DNA from: Actinomycetota bacterium
GTDB lineage: Bacteria > Actinomycetota > Geothermincolia > Geothermincolales > RBG-13-55-18
Assembly: GCA_014360645.1 (NCBI GenBank)
Contig: JACIXD010000009.1
Location: 62,001-126,000 of the forward strand
DNA: 64,000 bases
Reading direction: 5' to 3'
Both the position numbers and the translations under genes were made by a program. The notes under the pieces were generated by a model. The model was not told the DNA's origin, did no database searches, and worked only from the letters and a program-made list of their open reading frames with translations. Below, in pieces: positions 25,933 to 35,800 of the stretch. How positions within the stretch are numbered: the stretch's first letter is position 1; every line of letters begins with the position of its first letter.

Positions 25933-26244
25933 AGCCACGACAATCGGGGCCAGGCTGCGAAGAGAGGTGTCGGCCCCCAGATAATAGGTGTCCCATCCCT
26001 CCATCTCGAAGAGGTCGGAGACCATGCGCAGCCCGATCTCGCGCAGCTCCCCCGCCACCCAGGCCGCGATCAGCGCCTCTCCTCTCCTCTCCCCTCCGAA
26101 CACGCGCGGATAGAGCTGCGACATGATGAGCTGGGCGGCGGCGGCGCAGTAATGCTCCTGGGCCACGCTCACACGGTTCAACTGCCAAAGCCTGCCGAGC
26201 TCCCACTGGCTGGGCTGGAAGACATGGAGGTAGATATTCTTTGC
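25924..26244 (-). pseudogene. Cobalamin-binding domain fragment
   Basis: About 107 codons read VFQPSQWELGRLWQ, NRVSVAQEHYCAAAAQL and DLFEMEGWDTYYLGADTS. These are the helical cap and the start of the Rossmann part of B12-binding domains such as those in corrinoid methyltransferase partners and CarH-like sensors. The fragment is cut on both sides: no N-terminal domain or start, and the protein breaks off at the convergent MFS gene before the cobalamin-binding region is complete. The DxHxxG ligand motif lies in the usual place between these segments in true cobalamin proteins but is not seen. It is a relic. Confidence 0.68.
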
Positions 26245-26254
26245 CGGCGCGCCC

Positions 26255-26575
26255 TCAGGCGTATCTGTACGCCACGCCGGTACCCCCGGGAGGATAAGTG
26301 AAGTCCACGGCCCCCGCCTCGCAGGCGATGAAGCAGCTGCCGCATTCCACGCAGACACCGCGGTAGCCCTCCGCCAGCTCCGCCCTGCCGCCGCGCATCC
26401 TCCACAGGTCCATGGGGCATATGGCCACGCAGTTGCCGCACCCCGTGCACCTTTCGGCGTCCAGGAAGATGAAGTCGCGTCCGGAGGGTATCACATCCGC
26501 GAGTGCGAAACGGTCCACGGCCAGCTCGTCCCCGCCGCGCTCCGGCTTCCCTCCTCTCCGCATTCTTCCGCTCAT
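26255..26575 (-). CDS. FixX-like ferredoxin
   Basis: A 106-residue ferredoxin. RCTGCGNCVAICPMDLW (cluster 1) and VCVECGSCFIACEAGAVDFTYP (split motif, cluster 2 region) give the pattern of FixX and ETF-QO C-terminal domains, with the hallmark ending G-x-x-Y-R. ATG at 26575 overlaps the TGA of the FixC-like gene (ATGA), so the two are translationally coupled. Together they would form an ETF:quinone-oxidoreductase-like unit. fixAB/etfAB are not in the window. Confidence 0.88.
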   Translation of the reverse strand: MSGRMRRGGKPERGGDELAVDRFALADVIPSGRDFIFLDAERCTGCGNCVAICPMDLWRMRGGRAELAEGYRGVCVECGSCFIACEAGAVDFTYPPGGTGVAYRYA

Positions 26576-27981
26576 CCCCTCTCCTCCCCCGCGTCGGAAC
26601 CTCCTTCCGCGCCGCGCAGGATGAAGCCCAGTCCTTTGAGGGCGGTGAGGTATCCGCGCACCCTCTCCCCCTCCACCTCCAACAACATGGGGAGGTAGAT
26701 CCTGGCGACCTCCAGGAGGAGGGGCAGGTTCTCCGCCAGCACCGGCAGGGCGCGGGCCACGCATTCCGCCTTCGGCTCCTGCGCGGACATGAAAAGGTTC
26801 ACCGTCAGGTCCACCGCCAGCTCGGTGAGCTCGCGCGAAAGCCCGGGGTCTCCCATCATCTCGAAGAGCCGCCGCAGCTCGCTGCCGCCTACGAACTCCT
26901 TTCCCACCGGGCTCTCCTCCAGGCGTTCCAGGTAGCGGGCCAGGGACGCCGCGGAAACGTCGCCCTCTTCCTCGCATTCCAGGGCCACCTGCGCCGCGAG
27001 CCTCCCCGAGTACATGGCCTGCCAGACCCCCTCCGCGTAGAGAGGCTCGGGCAGGCCGGCGGCGTCTCCCACCAGCATGAGCCCGCCGGTATAGATGTCG
27101 GTGGGCATGCGGTCCATCCAGGGGAGGAGGTGGGCCTGCCACTCCCGGGGCCGGGCGTCCAGGGAGCGCAGCAGGCGCCGCGTCGGCGGTGCCTGAAGGG
27201 AGTCCAGGAGCTCGCGCGCCGGCTTGATGTGGCTTCGGTTGAGGCGCGATACCAGGCTGTTGGTCACCCCGGGGCCGCCCAGGTGCAGTCCGTCGGCGTA
27301 GGCCACGAGGTAGTTACCCCCGATGCCGGGGCCGAAATAGGCCTGGAAACCCGCCTCGTGGATGACGTCGTCCATGCGCTCACGGGACGCCGCGTAATCC
27401 ACCGCGCAGGCGCTTATCACCTGGTCGGGGCGCCACTTCTCCCTCAGGCCCGAGAGGCGCGCCGTGGCGGAGAGCACCCCGTCGGCGCCGATCACCACGG
27501 GGGCGGCGTACTCCTCTCCCCCCTCCAGGACCACCCCGGCCACCCTCCCCGACTCCCGCCGCAAGCCCGTGGCCAGCGACTGGAGCATGAGGGTTGCCCC
27601 GGCCGCCCGCGCCCTCTCCGCCAGCCACTGGTCGAACTCCCGGCGCAGCATGCCCGCGGTGAAGAAATCCCGGGCCTCGGGGTAGCCCATGCGCCGGGAC
27701 GGTCCCGAGGAGATGGAAAACCTTTCCTCCATCTCCGGGGGCGGCGAGAGGAAATGGGCCACGCACAGCCGGTTGTAGCGTATGGAGGGGAGGTCCAGTT
27801 CGGCGATGAAGGGGAAGTCGCGCCAGGCCTTGGTGGAGAGGGCGAAGCCCGAGGCGTTCTTCTCGCCGGGGTACCGCGATCGCTCCAGCAGCAGCACTTT
27901 CATGCCCGCTTCGGCCGCCGTCATGGCGGCGACGCTTCCCCCCGGCCCCGCTCCCACCACGATGATGTCGTACCGCTGCAT
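26572..27981 (-). CDS. FixC/ETF-QO-like FAD-dependent oxidoreductase
   Basis: A 469-residue flavoprotein with IIVVGAGPGGSVAAMTAAEAG at the N-terminus, RSRYPGEKNASG (the FixC K-N-x-x-G motif), DFFTAGMLRREFDQWLAERA, IGADGVLSATARL, and the second FAD motif LMLVGDAAGLPEPL. The neighbouring coupled gene is a FixX-like ferredoxin, making this the FixC member. Such pairs accept electrons from ETF-type flavoproteins and reduce quinone or nitrogenase ferredoxin. Start ATG 27981 (MQRYDII) is preferred to the one 13 codons upstream. Its acyl-CoA dehydrogenase neighbours make ETF-linked beta-oxidation the more likely job than nitrogen fixation; no nif genes are seen. Confidence 0.88.
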   Translation of the reverse strand: MQRYDIIVVGAGPGGSVAAMTAAEAGMKVLLLERSRYPGEKNASGFALSTKAWRDFPFIAELDLPSIRYNRLCVAHFLSPPPEMEERFSISSGPSRRMGYPEARDFFTAGMLRREFDQWLAERARAAGATLMLQSLATGLRRESGRVAGVVLEGGEEYAAPVVIGADGVLSATARLSGLREKWRPDQVISACAVDYAASRERMDDVIHEAGFQAYFGPGIGGNYLVAYADGLHLGGPGVTNSLVSRLNRSHIKPARELLDSLQAPPTRRLLRSLDARPREWQAHLLPWMDRMPTDIYTGGLMLVGDAAGLPEPLYAEGVWQAMYSGRLAAQVALECEEEGDVSAASLARYLERLEESPVGKEFVGGSELRRLFEMMGDPGLSRELTELAVDLTVNLFMSAQEPKAECVARALPVLAENLPLLLEVARIYLPMLLEVEGERVRGYLTALKGLGFILRGAEGGSDAGEERG

Positions 27982-28175
27982 GCCGCTACCCCCGGCTTTC
28001 TCCTGCGTCCATGATAACACCTCCGGGGAAGGGGGAACACGCGGCCGTTACCCGCGGCTCTGCCTCACGCCGGGGCCCACGAAAGCCCTCCCGGCGTCGG
28101 GAGAGAACGCGCAGTCCTGACCGCGCCTCTCGCGAAATGCGCACCGGGAGCGTACTCTCTGCGGCGGCGGGCCTA

Positions 28176-29261
28176 TCAATGGGTGGCCACGTGGCCGAAG
28201 CCGGGTATGGCGAAGGGCGTCGGCAGGAGAGGCCTTTCCCGCTCCGTGAGCCTGATGAGGCGGTTGACGCGTTCCACGCCCAGCGCACGTATCTGCCATT
28301 CCAGCAGGGAGACATGGGGGCGCACGAAACGTTTCCACGCCTCCTTGAGGTAGAAGCTGCGGCGGAAGCGCCGTAGGAAACGGTCGAACTCCCGCTGTGC
28401 GCCCTCGGGGTCGTACACGGCCATTGCCGCCACTTTCCCCGATACCAGGGCTCCGCTGATCCCGAAGCCCATGAAGGGGTCGATGGCCCCGGACATGGTG
28501 CCGCACATGATCAGGTCCCCGCGGAAGAGCCTGTAGTTATCGGGCGTGGCCAGGGGCACGGCTCCCACCTGGTAATCCCAGTCGGCATGCTCCACGCCCT
28601 GGTTGCGCAGCGCAAAGTCCCGGTATCGGCGCAAAGCCTTCTCGTCCACCCTGCGCCCGAAGGAGAAGAGGAGGTCGAAGTAGTAGCCGTTCACCGCCGA
28701 AAGATATCCGTACTCGGTAACACATTCGTCGAACCACAACCAGGCGTAATCGCTGAAACCGATCTCCCCCCTGGACAGCCACATGGACACGGTGACGAAA
28801 GGGATTTCCAGCATCTTGTAGGCCCCAGGGATGAGGCCGCAAGCGATGATGGTGCCCGGCTTGAGCCCCGGGACCTCTTCCGCTCTCAGGGGAGAGGAGA
28901 ACTCGAACTCCACGCCCGCTTCCAGGCATTTCCTGTAGAGCAGGGTATCCAGGCTCCCCGGGCGATCGCCCCTCTCCACGCCGTAAACGGAATAGACCGG
29001 GAATTGGATCTCGGTATCATGGAAGAAAGCCGGGCACTTGAGGACCCGGTGGAAGACAGGGGTTACGTCTATCCCGATATACTCCGAGGTCCTGGCGGGA
29101 TCGATGGGCGTCACGTGGGTGGAGGGATTGTATATCCTCGCCCCGCCGTAGGATCCCTCCGCCTCCCTTACCCGTACCCGGTAGCCCTCCCTGGCCAGGT
29201 TGACGGCGGCCACCATGCCGCTCATCCCGGCCCCAACGATCAGCGCTTCCCTCGCGGCCAT
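28176..29261 (-). CDS. NAD(P)/FAD-binding amine-oxidase-like oxidoreductase
   Basis: A 361-residue protein beginning MAAREALIVGAGMSGMVAA, the dinucleotide-binding fold; GGAGGAGG lies 5-7 bases upstream of the ATG at 29261. The REAEGSYGGARIYNPSTH segment sits where phytoene-desaturase-like enzymes bind FAD. The C-terminal half has DLIMCGTMSGAIDPFMGFGI, the second FAD motif with the usual Gly-Asp replaced by Cys-Gly, so FAD binding may be altered. A C-terminal helical part (RFRRSFYLKEAWKRFVRP) might touch the membrane. It precedes the FixC-like gene by about 200 bases on the same strand. The substrate is unknown. Confidence 0.75.
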   Translation of the reverse strand: MAAREALIVGAGMSGMVAAVNLAREGYRVRVREAEGSYGGARIYNPSTHVTPIDPARTSEYIGIDVTPVFHRVLKCPAFFHDTEIQFPVYSVYGVERGDRPGSLDTLLYRKCLEAGVEFEFSSPLRAEEVPGLKPGTIIACGLIPGAYKMLEIPFVTVSMWLSRGEIGFSDYAWLWFDECVTEYGYLSAVNGYYFDLLFSFGRRVDEKALRRYRDFALRNQGVEHADWDYQVGAVPLATPDNYRLFRGDLIMCGTMSGAIDPFMGFGISGALVSGKVAAMAVYDPEGAQREFDRFLRRFRRSFYLKEAWKRFVRPHVSLLEWQIRALGVERVNRLIRLTERERPLLPTPFAIPGFGHVATH

Positions 29262-29704
29262 CCCAACCTCCTCCGGTCCGGACGGCCCCTCCCAGGACGC
29301 CGGCCGCGATCCCCCTGCGGCTTTCACATATTATGTCATCTCGCGCGCGTCGCGTCACCCCGCGCCCTTTTCCTCCCGGACCATCTCCCCCGCCTTCAAG
29401 GATGAGGATATCGCGCGGAGTGGAACAACCGGCCGGGGCATCGGCCGGATGACACGAAAAACCGGGGGACGCGCCCCGGATTAATTGCCATATTTTACTA
29501 TATGAGCGCGGGGAGACGCATGCACCGGCCCGCTCTTTTCCCGTGCACGGCTGCGCCGCATGGTCCCGTGCCCCGACTTCGGCGCAGAGAGCCGCCCCGA
29601 TTGTCGCTGCCCGGCCCTATAATGCGGAAAGAAGAACGGCGGATCTTCTCTCGCGTCGCCTTAGCTGGCTACGCCGTAAAGGGCTGACCTTACGGGAGCG
29701 TGAA
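29262..29704. other. Divergent intergenic upstream of addB
   Basis: TATAAT at 29618-29623, 82 bases before the addB GTG, is a candidate -10, but no matching -35 is seen at 16-18 bases. A further AT-rich patch lies at 29480-29505. The addB frame is open from 29543, yet its first 54 codons there do not look like AddB. Confidence 0.45.
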
Positions 29705-32700
29705 GTGGAACTCAACCGCCTGACGGAAGAACTGCGGCGTCTCTGCTCCGGCCGTCCGCTGGAGGAGAAATGGCTGCTCGCGCCCTCGCACCGTGCGGGG
29801 CGGCAATGGCTCGACGCCGTGACCCGCTCCGGCACCGCGGTCTTGAACGTGCGGGTGATGACCGTCGTGGGCATGGCGCTGGAGCTGGCCGCCCCGGAGC
29901 TCGAGAGGCGGGGATTGACCTACGCCGCGGGCATGCGCCTGGAGCTGGCCTTAGAGGGCCTGATCTCGCGGCGTGGGGTGGAGGGGGGCTATCTGGCGGG
30001 GCTGGCCGCCAGCCCGGGATTGTCCGGAGTGATGGCCGCCTCCTTCCGAGACCTGCGCATGGCCGGCGTGAAGGCCGGCGACCTCACCCCGTCATGCTTC
30101 GAGGTCGCCGCGAAGGGAGAGGAGCTGGCCTCGCTCCTGGCGGCCTACGAGCAGAGGCTGGCCTCCCTCGCCCTCGCCGACCTCCCAGACGCGCTGCGAT
30201 TCGCCGCCACGCGCCTGAGGGAGGACCCCCATGCCCTCCCCCCGGGATGCCTGGTGGCGCTCCCCGCGTACATGCGCGAGGGGATGCCGGCCCTGGAGCG
30301 CGCCCTCTGGGAGGCGGTCCCGGAGGATAGGAAGGTCCTGCTGGACTACGACCGTCCCTGCGTGGCGCGCGATAGGGATCTCACGGACGCCGCCCTCCTG
30401 GCCTGGGTCGACCGCCCCGCGGAGGCGCCCGCGCCAGCCGGTGACGGCAGCGTGGAGTTCTTCCGCGCCACAGGAGAGGCAAACGAGGTGCGCGAGGTGT
30501 TGAGGCGCTGCGCCGCTTCCGGCATACCCTTCGATGAGGTGGAGATCCTGCACACCGATTACCAGACCTACGTGCCCCTCATCTATGAGATCTGCCATGC
30601 CCTGTGGGAAGACGGCGAGGACATGCCCGTTACCTTCGCCGAGGGCATACCCGTGCGCTACTCCAGGCCCGGGCGCGCGCTGGCGGGATGGCTGTCATGG
30701 GTCCTGGAGGGATTCCCACAGGAAGCGCTGGCGCGCATGCTCGAGGACGGGCTGCTGGAAACGGAAGACGGGGACGGGGTCCGGAATTTCTCGGTCCTTG
30801 CCGCTGTGCTGCGTTCCCTGCCCATCGGCCTGGGCCGCGAACGATACGGCGAGGTGATACGGGGAGAGCTCGACCGCGATCCCTCCCCACGGGAAAGAAA
30901 CGGCCGCTTCGAGGACGGAGATGAGGAAGCCGGGGAGAGGGAGGGGAGCATTCCGGGGAGGAGTTCCGCGCTGCGATCCCTCTCCTCCCTCCTCGACGCC
31001 CTGCTATCCCCCGTCCCCCGCGACCCGGGAGCGGCCGCGGAGCTGCTCGCCGCGGCGGAGGATTTCCTCTCCCGCCGCGTGCGCTGCACGGGCGAGCTCG
31101 ATGAATACGCGCGCAGGAAACTGCTCAAGGGGGTGCGCGAGCTCTCCGCCGGCCTGAGGGATTGCGGCACCGGCGCTCCGGACATCGTCGGCCGGCTCAG
31201 GGAGCTGGCCGACTCCTCGCGCGTGGAGGGGAAAAGCCCGCAGCCGGGTTGCCTGCACGTCGCTTCCCTGCGGGGCGGAGGCCACAGCGGTCGTTCCCAT
31301 GTCTTCATCCTCGGGCTGGACGACGGCCGTTTCCCCGGCGCCGGTCTCCAGGACCCTCTGTTGCTGGATTCCGAACGGGAGGCCATCTCCGACGAGCTCC
31401 CGACGGCTGCGGGGCGCATGGCCGCTGCCATGGAGGACCTCGCCCGGGTCATGGCCGGGCTGCGGGCGAGGGTGACCATGGGGTACTGCTGCCGCGACCT
31501 GGAGGAGGACCGGGAGATGTTTCCCAGCCAGGCCGTCCTCTCCGCCTACCGCATCGTCTCAGGGAACAGGGAGGCGGTACAGGACGACCTCCTAGGTGCA
31601 CTGCGGGAGCCGGCCTCCTTCGCGCCCCTCCGGCCCGGGATGTGCATCACCGAGACGGAATGGTGGATAGTTCGCCTGTGCGGAGACGCTCCCCCGCCCA
31701 ATGCCGAGGAGGCCGTCTTCGCCGCCTACCCCCATCTGGGGCGCGGGAGGACCGCCCGCCTGGCCCGCGAGGGCGAGGAGTTCACGGACTACGACGGCTT
31801 CGTGCCCGAGGCGGGAGCCGAGCTCGACCCTGCCCGTCCGGACAGTCCCGCGCTCTCCGCCAGTCAGCTGGAGACCCTCGGGCGGTGCCCCCTCGAGTAC
31901 TTCTTCGCCTACGTGCTGGGGATAAGGCCGCCGGAGGAATTCGTCTTAGACCCGTCGCGCTGGCTGGAGGCCAACGAGAAAGGAGCCGTCCTGCACGAGG
32001 TGTTCGGGGATTTTCACCGGCACCTGCGGGAGGAGGGGCGGTCGCCCTCCCTTGAGCGCGACTGGGACTTCTTGAGCGGGATGCTGCTGGACAGACTCTC
32101 CCTCTGGGAACGCCGCAAGCCTCCACCCAACCAGGAGGTGGCGCGCGTGGAGCGCGAGGAAATGCTGCGCACCGCCCGCATCTTCCTCATGGAGGATGAG
32201 ATATACTGCCGGGAAAACCGGCCGCTCTACTTCGAGGCGGCGGCGGGCATGGCGAGCTCCGGCGCCGGGAACCCCATCGACCGCCCCGAGGCGGTGCGAG
32301 TGGAGCTGCCCGGCGGCGAGTGCATCCGGGTGAGTGGCCGCATGGACCGCGTGGACGAGCTGGGAGAGCCGGGCAGCGCCCTCTTCTCGGTGCTGGACTA
32401 CAAGACCGGCTCCGCCTGGGGTTTCGATATCGCCAAACCCTTCATGGGCGGGAGGCGACTGCAGCACTACCTCTACATGGCCATGGCGAAGGAGCTCCTG
32501 GGGCGCGTCCACCCGAGGGCAAAGGTGGCCTCCTTCCAGTATTTCTTCCCCTCCTCCCGCGAACACGGCGAGCGCGTCGTCTGGGATGCGGAGTCCCTGC
32601 ACGACGGCCCGCTGGTGCTGGCCTGCCTGCGCGAGATGTTGGCGGGGGGATGCTTCCCTTTCACGGACGACAAGAACGACGTACGGTTCAGCGATTACCT

Positions 32701-32809
32701 TCCCGCCTTCGGAGACGTGGAGGCGCTGGAGAAGAGGTGCAGGGAGAGGCTGGCAGGAACTGGAAACTCCTCCCTGGATCCCTTCCGGAGGCTCAGGGGT
32801 CATGCATGA
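29705..32809 (+). CDS. addB: AddB-like subunit of the RecBCD-type helicase-nuclease
   Basis: A 1034-residue PD-(D/E)XK-nuclease protein that, with AddA, resects double-strand breaks. GTG at 29705 follows GGGAGCGTGAA. The N-terminal half is an inactivated helicase fold (no Walker A where WLLAPSHRAGRQW stands). FILGLDDGRFPGAGLQDPLL is typical AddB. The nuclease domain shows QLETLGRCPLEYFFAYVLGI, EKGAVLHEVF and VLDYKTG (around residue 897). The C-terminal region where AddB usually has three cysteines of its [4Fe-4S] cluster reads FTDDKNDVRFSDYLPAF, with none, so the cluster appears lost. addA follows after 13 bases. Confidence 0.85.
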   Translation: MELNRLTEELRRLCSGRPLEEKWLLAPSHRAGRQWLDAVTRSGTAVLNVRVMTVVGMALELAAPELERRGLTYAAGMRLELALEGLISRRGVEGGYLAGLAASPGLSGVMAASFRDLRMAGVKAGDLTPSCFEVAAKGEELASLLAAYEQRLASLALADLPDALRFAATRLREDPHALPPGCLVALPAYMREGMPALERALWEAVPEDRKVLLDYDRPCVARDRDLTDAALLAWVDRPAEAPAPAGDGSVEFFRATGEANEVREVLRRCAASGIPFDEVEILHTDYQTYVPLIYEICHALWEDGEDMPVTFAEGIPVRYSRPGRALAGWLSWVLEGFPQEALARMLEDGLLETEDGDGVRNFSVLAAVLRSLPIGLGRERYGEVIRGELDRDPSPRERNGRFEDGDEEAGEREGSIPGRSSALRSLSSLLDALLSPVPRDPGAAAELLAAAEDFLSRRVRCTGELDEYARRKLLKGVRELSAGLRDCGTGAPDIVGRLRELADSSRVEGKSPQPGCLHVASLRGGGHSGRSHVFILGLDDGRFPGAGLQDPLLLDSEREAISDELPTAAGRMAAAMEDLARVMAGLRARVTMGYCCRDLEEDREMFPSQAVLSAYRIVSGNREAVQDDLLGALREPASFAPLRPGMCITETEWWIVRLCGDAPPPNAEEAVFAAYPHLGRGRTARLAREGEEFTDYDGFVPEAGAELDPARPDSPALSASQLETLGRCPLEYFFAYVLGIRPPEEFVLDPSRWLEANEKGAVLHEVFGDFHRHLREEGRSPSLERDWDFLSGMLLDRLSLWERRKPPPNQEVARVEREEMLRTARIFLMEDEIYCRENRPLYFEAAAGMASSGAGNPIDRPEAVRVELPGGECIRVSGRMDRVDELGEPGSALFSVLDYKTGSAWGFDIAKPFMGGRRLQHYLYMAMAKELLGRVHPRAKVASFQYFFPSSREHGERVVWDAESLHDGPLVLACLREMLAGGCFPFTDDKNDVRFSDYLPAFGDVEALEKRCRERLAGTGNSSLDPFRRLRGHA

Positions 32810-32822
32810 GCAGGAGGTGACC

Positions 32823-35800
32823 ATGACGGGCCGGCACGGCGGCGGCGAGGCACCCCCGCGTCCTCCCGACCGGGAGCAGCGCGAACTCATCCTGCGCGAG
32901 CTCGACCGCAACATCATCGTGGAGGCGGCGGCGGGCACCGGAAAGACCACCAGCATGACGGGACGGATGCTCGTCCTGCTGGAAAGCGGAAGGTGCCGCG
33001 ACATACGCTGCATGGCCGCGGTGACCTTCACCCGCAAGGCGGCGGCGGAGCTGCGGGGACGTTTCCAAGTGGAGCTGGAGCGCAGGGTCAGGGAGGCGGA
33101 GGGCGAGGAGGGGAAACGCCTCAAGGCCGCCCTCGACCGCGTGGAGCAGTGTTTCATCGGGACCATCCATTCCTTCTGCGCGCGCCTGCTGCGGGAGCGA
33201 CCGGTGGAGGCGGGGGTGAGCCTCGACTTCGAGGAGCTCGACGAGGAAGCGGACGTACGCCTTCGCGAGGAGGCCTGGCACATCTTCGTGGCCGAGCTCG
33301 CGGCCGGGGATCGGGGAGGGCTCCTCGAGAGACTCGCCCGCCTGGGGTTGAACGTCTCCGACCTCGGATCCTCCTTCGCGGATTTCTGCCTCTATCCCGA
33401 CGTGGAGGAATGGCCCACACCCCGGAAATCCTCTGAACCGGACCTCGGTGAGGCGCGAGAGAAGCTCTTCCGCTATGTAGAACGTTTGCGGGCGCTGGAG
33501 CCCCGGCTGCCACGGGAGGTCGGGAAAGACACCCTCATCCCCCGGATGAGGCGCCTGCTCCGCGTCGTCTCTCACCTTGACGACCCCGAGAGGTCGGATC
33601 GCCTCGTGGAGGCCCTGGAGTTGTTCGACTACAAACCCAACCAGGTGCAGAGGGTCTGGACGGCAACCGGGCACTTCACCAGGGAAGAGGCCATAGCCGA
33701 GAAAAATAGGTGGATCGATCTCCGCGACCAGGTGGCGCTTCCTGCGCTGCGCGCCTGGCGGGAATACCGCTACCCCACCGTCCTGGAGGTCTTCCGGAAG
33801 GCGCGCAGGGTCTATGACCACCTGCGGCGGGAGCGCGGATTCCTCAACTTCCAAGACCTGTTGATGAAGGCGGCGGCGCTGCTGCGGGACCATCCCGAGG
33901 CGCGCCGCTATTTCCAGTCCCGCTTCACCCACCTCCTGGTGGACGAGTTCCAGGATACCGACCCCATCCAGGCGGAGGTCATCTTCTTCCTCGCCGCGGA
34001 GGACCCGGAGGAGAGGGACTGGCGCGCTTGCGTGCCCAGGCCGGGGTCGCTGTTCCTGGTGGGCGACCCCAAGCAGTCCATATACCGTTTCCGGCGCGCC
34101 GATATAGCCACCTACGCGCAGGCCAAGCGGATCCTCGTGGAGCGGGGGGGCCTGGCGGTGAACCTGCAGACCAACTTCCGTTCCACCCCTTCCGTCATCG
34201 ACTGGGTCAACGAGGTCTTCCGGCCGGGCGAGCCGTCCGAGGATGAAAAGGGGCGGGCCATGCTGCGCTTTCCGGCCGTGGAGACCCTCCAGTCCCCGCT
34301 CTATGTCCCCCTCCTCCCCTTCAGGCGGGAGGTTGCGTGCGAGCTGGGCGGCATCTTCCGCCTCCCCATCCCGGAGGAATGCGAAAAGAATGAGACCGTC
34401 AGGGCATATGAGCCCGACCTGCTGGCCAGGGTGATAAGGGATTTCCTGGACCGGGGAGCCACCGTCGCGCGCGCGGGCAGCGAACCCCAAGAGGAAGACG
34501 ACCCCCGCGTGCGCCCCGACGATCTCATGATCGTGACGCGGCAGAAACGCAACCTGGGCGCCATGGCCCAAGCCCTGCAGAGATACGACATCCCCCACCG
34601 GGTCACGGGCGGACAGGCACTTAACGAGGTCGAGGAGCTGCGCCTCCTCTACCTGTGCCTCAGGGCGGCCACACGGCCCGAGGACCCCGTGGCCCTGGTG
34701 GCAGCGCTGCGCAGCGAGCTCTTCGGTGTAAGCGACGCCCGGCTCTACGACTTCCGCCGGGCGGGAGGACGCTTCTCTTTCCGGAGCGAGGTGCCCGCCG
34801 GGCTGGACGGGGCGGACGGAGAACTCTTCACAGACGCCTTTTCCCGCCTCAGGCGGTACGCGCGCTGGCTCCACCTCCTCCCCCCCGCTTCCGCCTGCGA
34901 GAGGATCGCGGGGGACCTGGGGCTGTTCGCGCTGGCGGCCTCCCGCCCGGGCGGGAACGCGCAGGCGGGGAGCCTGGCCAAGAGCCTGGAACTGCTCCGC
35001 GCCGCGCAGCGGGAGGGGTGGAGCGTCGCGCATGCCGTGGAATATATCGGCAGGCTTGCCTCGCGCGAGGAAGCCCACGACGGAGCGGAGGCCCTTCCCG
35101 ACAGCCGGCCGGCGGTGAGGATCATGAACCTGCACAAGGTCAAAGGTCTGGAGGCCCCGGTGGTCTTCCTCGCCGACCCCTGCGGGGAATCCGACCACCC
35201 GACCACGGTGCATATAGACCGCTGCGGGGAGAGGATCAGAGGTTACCTGGCCATACACCAAAAGACGTCCGAATATTCCCAAAAACTGCTCGCCCACCCC
35301 CCCGGATGGGAGGAACTGGCGGAAAGGGAAAAGGCCTTCGGGCGCGCCGAGGAGCTGCGCCTGCGCTACGTCGCCGCCACCCGCTGCGGCTCCGCCGCCG
35401 TCATCAGCCAGCGCAAGAACAAGAACGCCGGAAACCCCTGGTGTTATTTCGATACCTTCATCCCCGCCGCGCGGGACATCGCCGACCCCGGGCCCAAAGA
35501 AGCCCCGGTCAAGCCTGCGGCGGCCGTCTCTCCGGAGGAACGCGCGGCAGGGGTGGCGGAGACATCTACCCGCCTCGGCGCATCCCTTTCGCCGACCTAT
35601 CGGGTACTGGCGGCCAAGGAATACGCTCTTTCCCGGCCCGGCGGAGCGGGAATGCCTCCCCCGGCGTCGGCCGCGGCGGCGGCAGGACCCGCGAGGGCAG
35701 GTGAGGGCGGGGACCCGCCCGAACCGGAGGGAGATGAGGGAGACGTGCCCCCGGGAAGGAGGAAGAGCGGAGACCCGGGCGGGAGCACCGACGCGGGCTC

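Noticed and set aside
26255-27142. 295-codon frame containing the FixX-like ferredoxin
   Set aside because: The upstream 190 codons are the shadow of the FixC-like gene; the ferredoxin starts at 26575.
29543-29704. N-terminal extension of AddB from ATG 29543
   Set aside because: It adds 54 residues without family likeness and without a ribosome site, and would cross a candidate -10 box; GTG 29705 has a good site.
32793-35297. 834-codon minus-strand frame opposite addA
   Set aside because: Antisense shadow with no recognisable motifs, while all helicase motifs are on the plus strand.
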